64,000 nucleotides of DNA from Ferirhizobium litorale (lineage in GTDB: Bacteria; Pseudomonadota; Alphaproteobacteria; Rhizobiales; Rhizobiaceae). Shown here piece after piece: positions 18,763 to 27,202 of this stretch. The notes beneath the pieces were generated by a model. The model worked only from the letters and a program-made list of their open reading frames with translations, did not search any database and had not been told where the DNA came from. The position numbers and the translations under genes were made by a program. Each line of letters begins with the position of its first letter. Within the stretch, counting starts at the first letter, position 1. The DNA lies in assembly GCA_030028905.1 (NCBI GenBank), contig JALDYZ010000007.1, positions 62,001 to 126,000 on the forward strand, given 5' to 3'.

Positions 18763-19563
18763 TTACCGCCCCGCTCCGGGTTTGTTTCCACGCAGATGAG
18801 CCGGACAATGCTCGCCGGAGTCAAGAACCTTTTGCATGGCCATCCATGTGCGGATGTTCTTGTCGACATAGGCTTTGCCGACCATGGCGACCGCCGGTTC
18901 ATAGAGGTCGTTGCGGAGGCGATCGAGCTCGCGCCGTGCCTCCTCCCGGTACCATTCGTTGCGGTTTACGGTGGCGATCCCGATGAAGCCGGCCCGCTCC
19001 ATGGCGGTCCTGTACCGCTGCGGCGAGGCCATGCCGAAGCTCAAGCCCTCGGCCTCGATATAGGCAAGCATCTCCGGCGACGGCTGGCCGTCGTGACCGA
19101 TCATCCAGTCGGAGGCGGCAACGACGCCGCCGGGCTTCAACACCCGGTAGATCTCGGCGAACAGCGCTTCCTTATCGGCGATATGCACCATCGCATCCTT
19201 CGAGAAGACCACGTCGAAGCTTGCGTCCTCGAACGGCAGCCTTCCGGGTGGCGCCTGGACGAAATCCACGCGGCCATCGAGGTCCGCGGCGCGCGCCCGC
19301 TGCCGCGCCTTTTCGATCACCGGCCCCTCGACGTCGAAGCCGGTCAGGGTCGCCGTCGGGAAGCGGCTGGCGATATGGAGCGTGATGCCACCCGAGCCGC
19401 AGCCGATGTCGAGGATGGACTTTCCCGACAGGTCGAGCCCTTCCAGCACCCGCTCGACCTCCTGCGGCCCGCCGGGCGAGAGATAGCCGCTGCCCCACAT
19501 CAGCTCGAGGAAGCGGATGGCCGCTTCGTCGTATTCCGGTTCCTGATGCGGCGTCTCGATCAT
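18763..19563 (-). CDS. class I SAM-dependent methyltransferase (phosphoethanolamine N-methyltransferase-like)
   Basis: A 266-residue protein from ATG 19561-19563 ([13 protein letters not shown]) with GGGGAG upstream; a longer in-frame start at 19659 is not needed and would include the operator. The SAM-binding motif is [19 protein letters not shown], with an acidic strand end (GFDVEG), motif II-like [17 protein letters not shown], and post-motif [13 protein letters not shown]. The segment before motif I ([19 protein letters not shown]) resembles plant and protozoan phosphoethanolamine methyltransferases and glycine/dimethylglycine methyltransferases. An N-methyltransferase of a small amine is therefore likely. 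It is the first gene of the operon containing tetR, the binding protein and the amine oxidase, and is divergent from the FAD oxidoreductase operon. Confidence 0.85.
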   Translation of the reverse strand: MIETPHQEPEYDEAAIRFLELMWGSGYLSPGGPQEVERVLEGLDLSGKSILDIGCGSGGITLHIASRFPTATLTGFDVEGPVIEKARQRARAADLDGRVDFVQAPPGRLPFEDASFDVVFSKDAMVHIADKEALFAEIYRVLKPGGVVAASDWMIGHDGQPSPEMLAYIEAEGLSFGMASPQRYRTAMERAGFIGIATVNRNEWYREEARRELDRLRNDLYEPAVAMVGKAYVDKNIRTWMAMQKVLDSGEHCPAHLRGNKPGAGR

Positions 19564-19644
19564 GTCGGACACTCCCCAGTTCGAGCGAACGAATTCCGAA
19601 TGCAGAAATCCTATCGCAGAATCAGCATTTTGCAATAGACTTGC

Positions 19645-19658
19645 TGAACACTCATTCA
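19645..19658 (-). promoter_or_regulatory. candidate TetR operator 3 (TGAACACTCATTCA)
   Basis: Read on the minus strand it is TGAATGAGTGTTCA, matching operators 1 and 2 except at the spacer and one base of the right half-site. It lies between two divergent operons, 82 bases from the methyltransferase start and 62 bases from the FAD oxidoreductase start. Confidence 0.6.
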
Positions 19659-19719
19659 AAATATCTGGACAAGCCTATGCTTTTCATTCACCTTTTCTAT
19701 CACAAAATCGGAGCCAGAG

Positions 19720-21339
19720 ATGAAGACATACGATGCCATTATCATTGGTGGGGGCCATAACGGGCTGGTAACGGGCTGTTACCTGCAACGCGCCGGCCTC
19801 GACGTCGCGATCGTCGAAAAGAATGCCTGGGTCGGCGGCGCGGCCACCAGCCGGGAGCTGACGCCGGGCATTCTCTACTCGAACTGTTCCTATGTGTGCA
19901 GCCTGTTCCGGCCGGAGATCATGCGCGATCTCGAGCTGCCGAAGCACGGGCTGCAGATCATCGGCTACGAGGGCGGCGCGGTGTTCACCCGCGACGGCGA
20001 CTACCTCGCCTCCTATCGCGATCACGATTCGCACCGCCGCGAGTTTGCCCGCTTCTCCGCCCGCGACGCGGAAAGCTACGAGCGTTACGCCCGCGACGTG
20101 ACGAAGCAGTGCCGCTTCATCCAGCCGCTCTTGATGCGCACGGCCCCGGACCCCTTCTCGTTCCGGCCGCGCGACATTTCCGAACTGATGTTCCTGGCCC
20201 GCAAGTTCGGCGACTTCTCCGCCGCCGAGATGGCAGCAACGCTGCGCTTCTGGACGATGTCGATCTCGGACTTCCTCGACGAATATTTCGAGACCGACGT
20301 GATCAAGGCTTACCTGGCGCTGTCGGGCATCATCGGCACCGCGCTCGGGCCGATGTCGCCGGGCACGGCCTATGTCCTGCTGCATCACTACATGGGCGAG
20401 GTCGACGGCTCGGTTGGCGCCTGGGGCTATGCCCGCGGCGGCATGGGCGCGGTCACCCAGGCGCTCGCCTCTTCGTTCATGGCCTCTGGCGGCACGATCC
20501 GCACCGGCGCCGAGGTCGAGCAAGTGATCGTCAAAAACGGCCGCGCCACAGGCGTCGCGCTTTCCGACGGCGAGGAGATCCATGGACGCATGGTGGTCTC
20601 CAACGCCGACGTGAAACGCACCTTCCTGAAGCTCGTCGAGGAAAAGGAACTGCCGGAGCCATTCCTGCACCGCGTCAAGCACTTCAAGATGCGCGGCTCG
20701 TCCGGCAAGGTGAACATCGCGCTCGACAGCCTACCGGAATTCCCGGCGCTGCCGGCGGGTTCTCCCTGCATCCGCGGCGACATGCATTTCACCGATTCGG
20801 TCGAGCGCATGGAGCGCGCCTATGACGACTGGAAGGGCGGACGGTGGTCTGCCGACCCGTTCCTCGACATGATGATCCCGACGACGATCGATCCGACCAT
20901 GGCGCCCCCCGGCCAGCATTTCATGAGCTGCTTCGTGCAGTACTGCCCGCCGAAGGTCGACGGCCGCGACTGGACAGATGCCGATCGCGACGCCTTCGCC
21001 GAAACCGTCATCAACCAGATTGCCGGCTATTCGCCCGGCTTCCGCGACCGTATCATCCACATGGAGGTACGCACGCCGCGCGAGATCGAAGCCGAGGTGG
21101 GCCTCACCGAAGGCAACATCTTCCAGGGTGAACTGACCTTCGACCAGCTGCTGTTCAACCGGCCGGTGCCGGGCTACGCCCAGTACCGCAGCCCAGTTGC
21201 CGGACTCTATGTGTGCGGGTCATCCACCCATCCAGGAGGCGGGGTGATGGGAGCCCCCGGCTACAACGCCGCGCGGGAAATCCTCGTCGACCTGAAACGT
21301 CCACGCCAGCATATGAGTCATGCCCATGACGTCCTTTGA
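19720..21339 (+). CDS. CrtI/PYROXD2-like FAD-dependent oxidoreductase 1
   Basis: A 539-residue flavoprotein. The FAD-binding GGGHNGL motif is at residues 10-16 (AIIIGGGHNGLVTGCYLQRAG), followed by VEKNAWVGGAATS; the C-terminal FAD motif is LYVCGSSTHPGGGVMG. This is the phytoene-desaturase-like superfamily, whose non-carotenoid members (PYROXD2 group) are poorly characterised oxidoreductases. No carotenoid genes are nearby, so a catabolic redox role is more likely. ATG 19720 has GGAGCC upstream. It overlaps a second copy of the same family, then a GcvT-like gene, forming an operon under operator 3. Confidence 0.87.
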   Translation: MKTYDAIIIGGGHNGLVTGCYLQRAGLDVAIVEKNAWVGGAATSRELTPGILYSNCSYVCSLFRPEIMRDLELPKHGLQIIGYEGGAVFTRDGDYLASYRDHDSHRREFARFSARDAESYERYARDVTKQCRFIQPLLMRTAPDPFSFRPRDISELMFLARKFGDFSAAEMAATLRFWTMSISDFLDEYFETDVIKAYLALSGIIGTALGPMSPGTAYVLLHHYMGEVDGSVGAWGYARGGMGAVTQALASSFMASGGTIRTGAEVEQVIVKNGRATGVALSDGEEIHGRMVVSNADVKRTFLKLVEEKELPEPFLHRVKHFKMRGSSGKVNIALDSLPEFPALPAGSPCIRGDMHFTDSVERMERAYDDWKGGRWSADPFLDMMIPTTIDPTMAPPGQHFMSCFVQYCPPKVDGRDWTDADRDAFAETVINQIAGYSPGFRDRIIHMEVRTPREIEAEVGLTEGNIFQGELTFDQLLFNRPVPGYAQYRSPVAGLYVCGSSTHPGGGVMGAPGYNAAREILVDLKRPRQHMSHAHDVL

Positions 21340-22885
21340 CACCATCATCATCGGCGCCGGCCACAATGGCCTGGTCGCCGCCAGCACCCTTGCGGCACAG
21401 GGGCGTCGAGTCGTCGTTGTCGAAGCCGCCGCCAAACCCGGCGGAGCCGCCGCAACGGTGGAGTTCGCGCCGGGCTACAGGACCAGTGGGCTTGCCCACA
21501 TCGTCAACCGGCTGGCGCCGGAAGTCATCAGCTCGCTGAAGCTCGACAAGACGCGCTTCGAGGGGGCTTCCGCCCCAACCGTTGTACTCGACAGGAACAG
21601 GGGACCGGTGGTTCTGCGCGGCGGTTACGGCGAGGTCGTCGAAGGGGTCGGTGCCGACGAGGCGAAGGCGTTCGCCGACATGCGGCGCAAGCTGTTGCGC
21701 CAGGCAGATATCCTCAAGCGCTTCCTGGCCCGCCGACCGCCGCGGCCGGGCGACGTCGGGTTTTCCGACATGGCGAACCTCGGAATGGCCGGACTGTCGC
21801 TCTTGCGCGGCGGTCGCGACGAGGCGCGCGACTTTGCCCGCATGCTGCTAATGAATGTCAGCGACATCGTTGACGAGTACCTCTCAGACGACCGGCTGAA
21901 GGGCCTGGTCAGCTTCGATGCGACGCTCGGCATCCAACTCGGGCCGCGTTCGCCGACGTCGCTTCTCGGGCTGTTCTATCGCCTGACCGGTGAAGCGGCC
22001 GGCCTGGCGGGCGGGCAATACCTGCCGAAGGGCGGAATGGGAACGGTCGCAGATGCGCTCGTCGGCGCGGCGCAAAAGGCCGGCGTGACACTCAGGCTGT
22101 CGAGCCCGGTGAAGCGGATCCTGACCGATCGCGGCAAGGTCTCCGGCGTCGAACTCGAAGGCGGGGAAACGCTCGAGGCTGCCGTCGTCGCCTCGGCCGT
22201 CCATCCGGCGCTGACGCTGCGCGGGCTGGTGTCCCCCGGCGAGGTCGATACCGAGCTTTCGCGCGCGCTCAAGCATATGCGCAGCAATGGCAATGTCGCC
22301 AAGCTGCACCTGGCGCTCGACCGGGTTCCGGAGTTTGCCGGCGTTTCGAGGGAAGACCTCAAGGGCCGTCTCGTCATCGCCCGTTCGGTGCGCCACGTCG
22401 AGGAGGCGTTCAACCCCGCGAAATACGGCGAGTTCTCGCCGGATCCGGTGATGGAGATCACGCTTCCGAGCCTGTCCGATCCGAGCCTTGCGCCCTCCGG
22501 CGGATGCACGCTGTCGGCGCTCGCCCAGTATGCTCCCTACGACCTCAAGGGCGGATGGGAGAGCGGCCGGCCACAGTTCCTGGAAGCGATCCTCGATGCC
22601 ATCGAGACCTACGCGCCGGGCCTGAGGGCGTCGATCACGGCTTCCGAACTGCTGGTGCCGCCGGATATCGAGGCGCGATATCGTATGCCCGCAGGGCACT
22701 GGCATCACGGCGAGCTGCAGGCCGACCAGATGCTTCTCAACCGCCCGGCCTTCGCCGTCTCGGGCTACGACACGCCGATCGAGGGGCTCTATCTCTGCAG
22801 CGCCGGCAGCCATCCGGGCGGCGGCATTTCCGGCCTGCCCGGGCTCAATTGCGCCCGTCACATCATTGCGAGGAACAGGTCATGA
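21320..22885 (+). CDS. CrtI/PYROXD2-like FAD-dependent oxidoreductase 2
   Basis: A 521-residue paralogue of the upstream gene: GAGHNGL near residues 12-18, VEAAAKPGGAAATVEFAPGY, central PRSPTSLLGLFYRLTGEA, and C-terminal LYLCSAGSHPGGGISG. It overlaps the upstream gene by 20 bases (start ATG at 21320 or 21326) and the downstream gene by 4 bases (ATGA), so the products are coupled and may form a heteromeric enzyme, as is known for some tandem flavoprotein pairs (inference). The sequences differ enough that this is not a recent duplication. Confidence 0.87.
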   Translation: MPMTSFDTIIIGAGHNGLVAASTLAAQGRRVVVVEAAAKPGGAAATVEFAPGYRTSGLAHIVNRLAPEVISSLKLDKTRFEGASAPTVVLDRNRGPVVLRGGYGEVVEGVGADEAKAFADMRRKLLRQADILKRFLARRPPRPGDVGFSDMANLGMAGLSLLRGGRDEARDFARMLLMNVSDIVDEYLSDDRLKGLVSFDATLGIQLGPRSPTSLLGLFYRLTGEAAGLAGGQYLPKGGMGTVADALVGAAQKAGVTLRLSSPVKRILTDRGKVSGVELEGGETLEAAVVASAVHPALTLRGLVSPGEVDTELSRALKHMRSNGNVAKLHLALDRVPEFAGVSREDLKGRLVIARSVRHVEEAFNPAKYGEFSPDPVMEITLPSLSDPSLAPSGGCTLSALAQYAPYDLKGGWESGRPQFLEAILDAIETYAPGLRASITASELLVPPDIEARYRMPAGHWHHGELQADQMLLNRPAFAVSGYDTPIEGLYLCSAGSHPGGGISGLPGLNCARHIIARNRS

Positions 22886-24114
22886 AAGTGGAAAAATTCA
22901 ACGATCCCCTCGCCCGGCGCTCGCATCAGCTGCACTTCGAGACCCTGCGGCTCGATACCCCCTTCCAGCCGCGGCTGGCGGAGCTGTCGCAGACCAACGA
23001 CTGGTACAGCTGGGCCGGCTACAAGGCGCCGCATTCGCTCTATGACGAGGAACTGGAGTATTTCGCCATCCGTTCGACGGCGGCCGTCTTCGACATTTCA
23101 CCGATGACCAAGTACCGCATCGCCGGATCGGACGCCGAGGCCTTCCTCAATCGCCTCATGATCCGCGACGTGCGCAAGCTCGGCGTCGGGCGCGTCCACT
23201 ACACCGCCTGGTGCGACGATCACGGGCATGTGCTCGACGACGGCACGCTCTTTCATCTCGGCCCGAGCGAATATCGACTGTGCTGCCAGGAGCGCCACCT
23301 GCCGTGGCTGCTCGACAGCGCCGACGGGTTTTCGGTCGAAATCCGCGAGGAAACCACCGATATTGCCGGCCTCGCATTGCAGGGACCGACATCCTACGCG
23401 GTGCTTCGCAATGCAGGCTTTGCGGGCGTTGAGCAATTGAAGCCGTTCCAGATCGCCCATTTTCCTCTTCAGGGCGGAACGGTGACAATTTCCCGAACGG
23501 GCTTCACGGGTGACCTGGGTTATGAATTGTTCGTTCCCCGAGCCCTGGCACTGGACCTGTGGGACCGCCTCTTTACAGCAGGAGCAGCCCATGGCATCCG
23601 CGCCATCGGCTACTCGGCCCTGAACCGCGCCCGCATCGAGGCCGGCTTCATCGTCGCCAATGCCGACTTCATCACCTCCGAGACCGCGCTGCGCGGCAAT
23701 CGGCTGCGCACGCCCGACGAAATCGGTCTCGAATGGATGGTAGACATGGAAAAGCCGAACTTCAACGGCCGCCACGCCATCCAGATTGCGCGCACGAAGG
23801 GCAAGCTGCGGCATGTGCTAGTCGGGCTGGAGATCGAGGGCAATGTGCCGCCCGAGCTGTCGCTGGTCTATCACCGCAAGAAGAAGGAGGCAGGGATCGT
23901 CACCGCCGCCATCTGGTCGCCGCTGGCCAAGCGCAACATCGCCATCGCCAGCCTCGAGCGTCCCTATGGCAGCCGGATCAGCGACGATCTCTGGGTGGAG
24001 ATCTATGCATTGCGCGAACTGCAGTACCAGAAGATGATGAAGCGGGCGAAGATAGTCCCCCGCCCCTTCATCGCGCTGCCGCGGCGCACCGCCACGCCGC
24101 CGGCGCTGTTCTAG
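22882..24114 (+). CDS. GcvT/DmdA-like aminomethyltransferase family protein
   Basis: A 410-residue protein from ATG 22882 (MKVEKFNDPLARRSHQLHF), sharing ATGA with the preceding gene. It matches the glycine cleavage T protein fold: AVFDISPMTKYRI (near residue 73), FLNRLMIRDVRKL, YTAWCDDHGHVLDDGTLF, and ISRTGFTGDLGYELFV near 210. Relatives transfer a methyl or methylene group from an N-, S- or O-methylated substrate to tetrahydrofolate (GcvT, DmdA, and the vanillate/syringate demethylases). Together with the two FAD oxidoreductases and the Rieske oxygenase this points to removal of methyl groups from a methylated compound. The exact substrate cannot be read from sequence. Confidence 0.85.
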   Translation: MKVEKFNDPLARRSHQLHFETLRLDTPFQPRLAELSQTNDWYSWAGYKAPHSLYDEELEYFAIRSTAAVFDISPMTKYRIAGSDAEAFLNRLMIRDVRKLGVGRVHYTAWCDDHGHVLDDGTLFHLGPSEYRLCCQERHLPWLLDSADGFSVEIREETTDIAGLALQGPTSYAVLRNAGFAGVEQLKPFQIAHFPLQGGTVTISRTGFTGDLGYELFVPRALALDLWDRLFTAGAAHGIRAIGYSALNRARIEAGFIVANADFITSETALRGNRLRTPDEIGLEWMVDMEKPNFNGRHAIQIARTKGKLRHVLVGLEIEGNVPPELSLVYHRKKKEAGIVTAAIWSPLAKRNIAIASLERPYGSRISDDLWVEIYALRELQYQKMMKRAKIVPRPFIALPRRTATPPALF

Positions 24115-24123
24115 GGTCTCGCC

Positions 24124-24387
24124 ATGCCTGACAAGAGCGATAACGAGCCGAGCCTCGACGAGGCCTGGAAGGCGATCAACACTCCGACCGGCATCGACTG
24201 GTCGGGGCGAACCCGCTATGCGGCGGCGATGGTCTTCTACCAGCACGGCGAGATAAGCGCCGAGGTGCTGGAGGTCTACCGGATCTGTTCGCGGCTCGAC
24301 AACGAGAACCCGCTCGACGTGCTGAAGCGCTGGAGGGTCGGTCGCGAGTGGCTGAACCGCTATCCGCCGGACACATCCGGCGGATAG
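24124..24387 (+). CDS. small conserved-looking protein, unknown
   Basis: An 87-residue soluble, acidic protein (MPDKSDNEPSLDEAWKAINT) with an aromatic segment RYAAAMVFYQHGEISAEVLE and a basic tail. I do not recognise a family. It follows the GcvT-like gene after 9 bases, in the same direction, with a weak AGGGT ribosome binding site, so it is probably the last gene of that operon. Its final codons form a perfect hairpin (24361-24386) that ends in the stop codon. Confidence 0.65.
   Translation: MPDKSDNEPSLDEAWKAINTPTGIDWSGRTRYAAAMVFYQHGEISAEVLEVYRICSRLDNENPLDVLKRWRVGREWLNRYPPDTSGG
24361..24386. terminator. perfect hairpin overlapping a stop codon, likely bidirectional terminator
   Basis: TATCCGCCGGA, loop CACA, TCCGGCGGATA: 11 paired bases with a 4-base loop, at the junction of two convergent genes (small protein ending 24387, aruI ending 24402). 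There is no T-run, so termination efficiency is uncertain. Confidence 0.5.
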
Positions 24388-24401
24388 AACAGTGTCGCGG
24401 C

Positions 24402-26015
24402 TCAGGCGGTCGCGCCGGCCGTGTTGCGCTCGTGGATCTCGATCAGCGACGGCCCCTTGTGGCGGACTGCCTTGCGCAGCGCCTCGGGCAGGTGCCTGAC
24501 GTCCGACAGACGCTCGGCCGGCAGACCATAGGCTTCGGCGATCTTGACGAAATCGGGCGCCGAGGGCTTGACCCCTTCCGGCTCGATGCCGTTGTCGACC
24601 ATGTAGCTCTCGATCTCCTGGTAGCCGTCATTGTTCCAGACGAGATAGATGACATTGGCCCCCGCATCCTTCGCCGAGCCGATTTCGGCCAGCGAAAACT
24701 GGAAGCCACCATCGCCCGTCAGGCAGACGACCGGGCTCGACGGTTCGGCGATGGCGGCACCGATCGCCGCCGGCGGGGCATAGCCAAGCGCGCCGTAGCC
24801 GGTCGCGGCATTGAACCAGCCGCGCGGGCGTCCGGCTTCGTAATAGAGGTTGCCGGCATAGACCGCCTGGGTCGAATCACCGACGATGATGCATCCCGGC
24901 AGGGTATCGCGGATCTGCTCGAGGATCCCGACTTCGCAGCGGATCTTGTCGGCGAGTTCGCTAAATGCCCGGTCGCGGGCGCGGGCGGCGCGCGCGATTC
25001 CCTCGCCCTTCATCGTCTCGGCGCCGAGTTCGGCCACCAGGTCGGTTACGGCATTGCTCACCGAAGAAAGCACGGGAACAGCCGCGACAGGCCCGCGGGC
25101 AAGCTGGGTGGCATCGATATCCACGCGAACCAGATTGGGCAGCTCCGGAAAGCCGCCATCGGCGTACATGTCGTAGTCCGTCTGCCCCATCTGGGTGCCG
25201 AACGCCAGGACCAGGTCGGCGTCAGCGATCAGGTCGCGGACCGACTTCAGGCTCGGGCTCGCCGGCACGGAGAGCGGATGGCCGGCTAGCAGGCCGCGGG
25301 CGTTAACCGTTGTGACGACCGGCGCATCGATGCTCTCGGCCAGCGTGACGAGACCGGCCTGAGCGGAAACCGCCCCGCCGCCGGCGAGGATGACCGGCCG
25401 ATTGGCGGCACGGCACATGGCGGCGACCAACGTGGTGGTTTCGCGATCGGCGCTCGGCCGGGCCGCAATCGTAGCCCGCAGTGCCGGTGGCGCGATGCGC
25501 TCGGACATGACGTCGATCGGGATCTCTATGTGGACGGGGCCGGGGCGCGCCGACCCCATGATGGCGAAGGCACTATCCATGACCTGCGGCAGGTCCCCGG
25601 CATCGAGCAGCGTGTGCGACATCAGCGCCAGCGTTGCCATCATGCCGCGCTGGTCGGGTAGCTCGTGCAGCCGGCCACGGCCGTGACCGAGCGAGGTCCG
25701 GGAATTCACCCCCGAAATCACCAGCATCGGCACGGAATCCTGGTAGGCCTGCGCCATCGCCGTGATGGTATTCGTCAAGCCGGGGCCGGTGATGACGAGG
25801 CAGACGCCGGGCTTGCCGCTGACCCGCGCATAGCCGTCCGCCATGAAGCCGGCGCCCTGCTCGTGCCGCGGCGTGACATGCCGTATCGGCGAGGCCGCCA
25901 GCCCGCGATAGAGCTCGACCGTGTGGACGCCGGGAATGCCGAACACCACCTCCACGTCGTTTGCCTCGAGAATATCGACCAGCGTTTCGCCGACCGTCTT
26001 CCACCCCTCGCTCAT
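24402..26015 (-). CDS. aruI: 5-guanidino-2-oxopentanoate decarboxylase (AruI-like ThDP enzyme)
   Basis: A 537-residue thiamine diphosphate enzyme of the acetolactate synthase/pyruvate decarboxylase superfamily. The catalytic glutamate region is VTPRHEQGAGFMADGYAR near residue 50, and the ThDP-Mg motif begins GDGGFQFSLAEI and ends NNDGY near residues 440-470. The next gene upstream is an AruH-like transaminase whose stop overlaps this start (ATGA), the aruH-aruI order of the arginine transaminase pathway, in which 2-ketoarginine is decarboxylated to 4-guanidinobutyraldehyde. By sequence alone another branched oxo-acid decarboxylase is possible; the linkage and the arginine-type ABC importer favour AruI. 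The later pathway genes (aldehyde dehydrogenase, guanidinobutyrase) are not in the window. Confidence 0.82.
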   Translation of the reverse strand: MSEGWKTVGETLVDILEANDVEVVFGIPGVHTVELYRGLAASPIRHVTPRHEQGAGFMADGYARVSGKPGVCLVITGPGLTNTITAMAQAYQDSVPMLVISGVNSRTSLGHGRGRLHELPDQRGMMATLALMSHTLLDAGDLPQVMDSAFAIMGSARPGPVHIEIPIDVMSERIAPPALRATIAARPSADRETTTLVAAMCRAANRPVILAGGGAVSAQAGLVTLAESIDAPVVTTVNARGLLAGHPLSVPASPSLKSVRDLIADADLVLAFGTQMGQTDYDMYADGGFPELPNLVRVDIDATQLARGPVAAVPVLSSVSNAVTDLVAELGAETMKGEGIARAARARDRAFSELADKIRCEVGILEQIRDTLPGCIIVGDSTQAVYAGNLYYEAGRPRGWFNAATGYGALGYAPPAAIGAAIAEPSSPVVCLTGDGGFQFSLAEIGSAKDAGANVIYLVWNNDGYQEIESYMVDNGIEPEGVKPSAPDFVKIAEAYGLPAERLSDVRHLPEALRKAVRHKGPSLIEIHERNTAGATA

Positions 26016-27202
26016 GCCCTCTTCTCCACGCGCTGCGTGAGCCGGGATGCGAGATCCGCCATCCGGCCCATGGCCTCCTCAAGCTTTTCGTCCGGTACGG
26101 TCAGCGAAACGCGGACAAGGCTCTCTGCCTGCTCGCCGAAGGCGTTGCCCGGCATGACCGCCACGTTTTCCTCCTTCAGCAGTGCCCACGCAAACTCCTC
26201 GCCGCTGTAGCCGGTCGCCGTCACATCGATGACGATGAACATGCCGGCTTCGGGCGCAAAGGCGCGCAGCATGCTGGTGCCTTCCAGCGCGCGGCAGACG
26301 ATCTGCGAGCGCCGGCGATAGCTTTCGCGCATGACCGCGGCCGTATCGAAGTTCCCGCTGACGGCCATGGCGGTCATGTCGGAAATGAACGGCTGGCCGC
26401 CGAAGAGCATGGTTTCCGAGACCGGCAGCAACCGATCGCAGAACTCCTGCGGGCCGGCGGCCCAGCCGCTCCTGAACCCGGGAGCCGCGTGGGACTTCGA
26501 GATGGAGGAGACCACGATGGTGCGCTCGGCAAGGTCCGGACTGTCGAATGGCGAGGCAAAGGACGCGTCGAAGATGAGCTGCTCATAGACTTCGTCGCTG
26601 ACGATCCACAGGTCGTGGCGGCGGCAGACCTCGCCGATGGCCGCGATCTCGTCGGCGCTGAGGACGGCGCCCGTCGGGTTGTGCGGCGTGTTGAGAAGCA
26701 GCACCCGCGTCGCCGGCGTGATCGCCTTCTCGACATCCTCGGCTTTCAGGTGGAAGCCGTTTTCACCGCGAAGCGGCACCGGAATCATGTGCGCGCCGGT
26801 GGCGGCGATCACGCCTTCATAGGTGGCATAGAGCGGATCGCCGACGAGAACGCCGTCGCCGCTTTCGACCAGCCCCAGCATGACGGCGAAGAGCGCCGTC
26901 TGGGTTCCGGGAAAGCAGAGGATGTTGCGTTCGGTGACGCCGGGTCGGCGGCGGGCGTATTTCTCGGTCAGGGCCTTCACCACCGCCGGTTCGCCGCGGC
27001 CATTCGAATAACGGGTGCGGCCCGCATACATGGCCCGCGCCGCCTCATCCAGCAGCGCCCGGTCCGGCGCAATGTCCGGCTCGCCGATCGTCAGTTCGAT
27101 GACTGGCGCACCAGCGGCCGCCATGCGGCGCGCCTCGATATGGACGGCCCACTTGCCGGATCCGAGATGCGTGAGGCGTTCGGTGATGGAGGCATAACGC
27201 AT
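26012..27202 (-). CDS. aruH: arginine:pyruvate transaminase (AruH-like)
   Basis: A 396-residue fold-type I aminotransferase. It shows IELTIGEPDIAPD near residue 35, LLNTPHNPTGAVLS near 170, VSDEVYEQLIFD, the PLP lysine in SSISKSHAAPGFRSGW, and the C-terminal arginine in LVRVSLTVPD. The length (about 393 in the known AruH) and operon position match. It would convert L-arginine and pyruvate to 2-ketoarginine and alanine in the cytoplasm. It overlaps tetR upstream and aruI downstream by ATGA, so all three are coupled. A general aspartate/aromatic transaminase cannot be excluded without assay. Confidence 0.82.
   Translation of the reverse strand: MRYASITERLTHLGSGKWAVHIEARRMAAAGAPVIELTIGEPDIAPDRALLDEAARAMYAGRTRYSNGRGEPAVVKALTEKYARRRPGVTERNILCFPGTQTALFAVMLGLVESGDGVLVGDPLYATYEGVIAATGAHMIPVPLRGENGFHLKAEDVEKAITPATRVLLLNTPHNPTGAVLSADEIAAIGEVCRRHDLWIVSDEVYEQLIFDASFASPFDSPDLAERTIVVSSISKSHAAPGFRSGWAAGPQEFCDRLLPVSETMLFGGQPFISDMTAMAVSGNFDTAAVMRESYRRRSQIVCRALEGTSMLRAFAPEAGMFIVIDVTATGYSGEEFAWALLKEENVAVMPGNAFGEQAESLVRVSLTVPDEKLEEAMGRMADLASRLTQRVEKRA

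Noticed and set aside
19720-22885. Carotenoid biosynthesis cluster suggested by CrtI-like sequences
   Set aside because: No phytoene synthase, GGPP synthase or cyclase genes nearby; neighbours are demethylation and amine genes, and the sequences fit the PYROXD2-like group.
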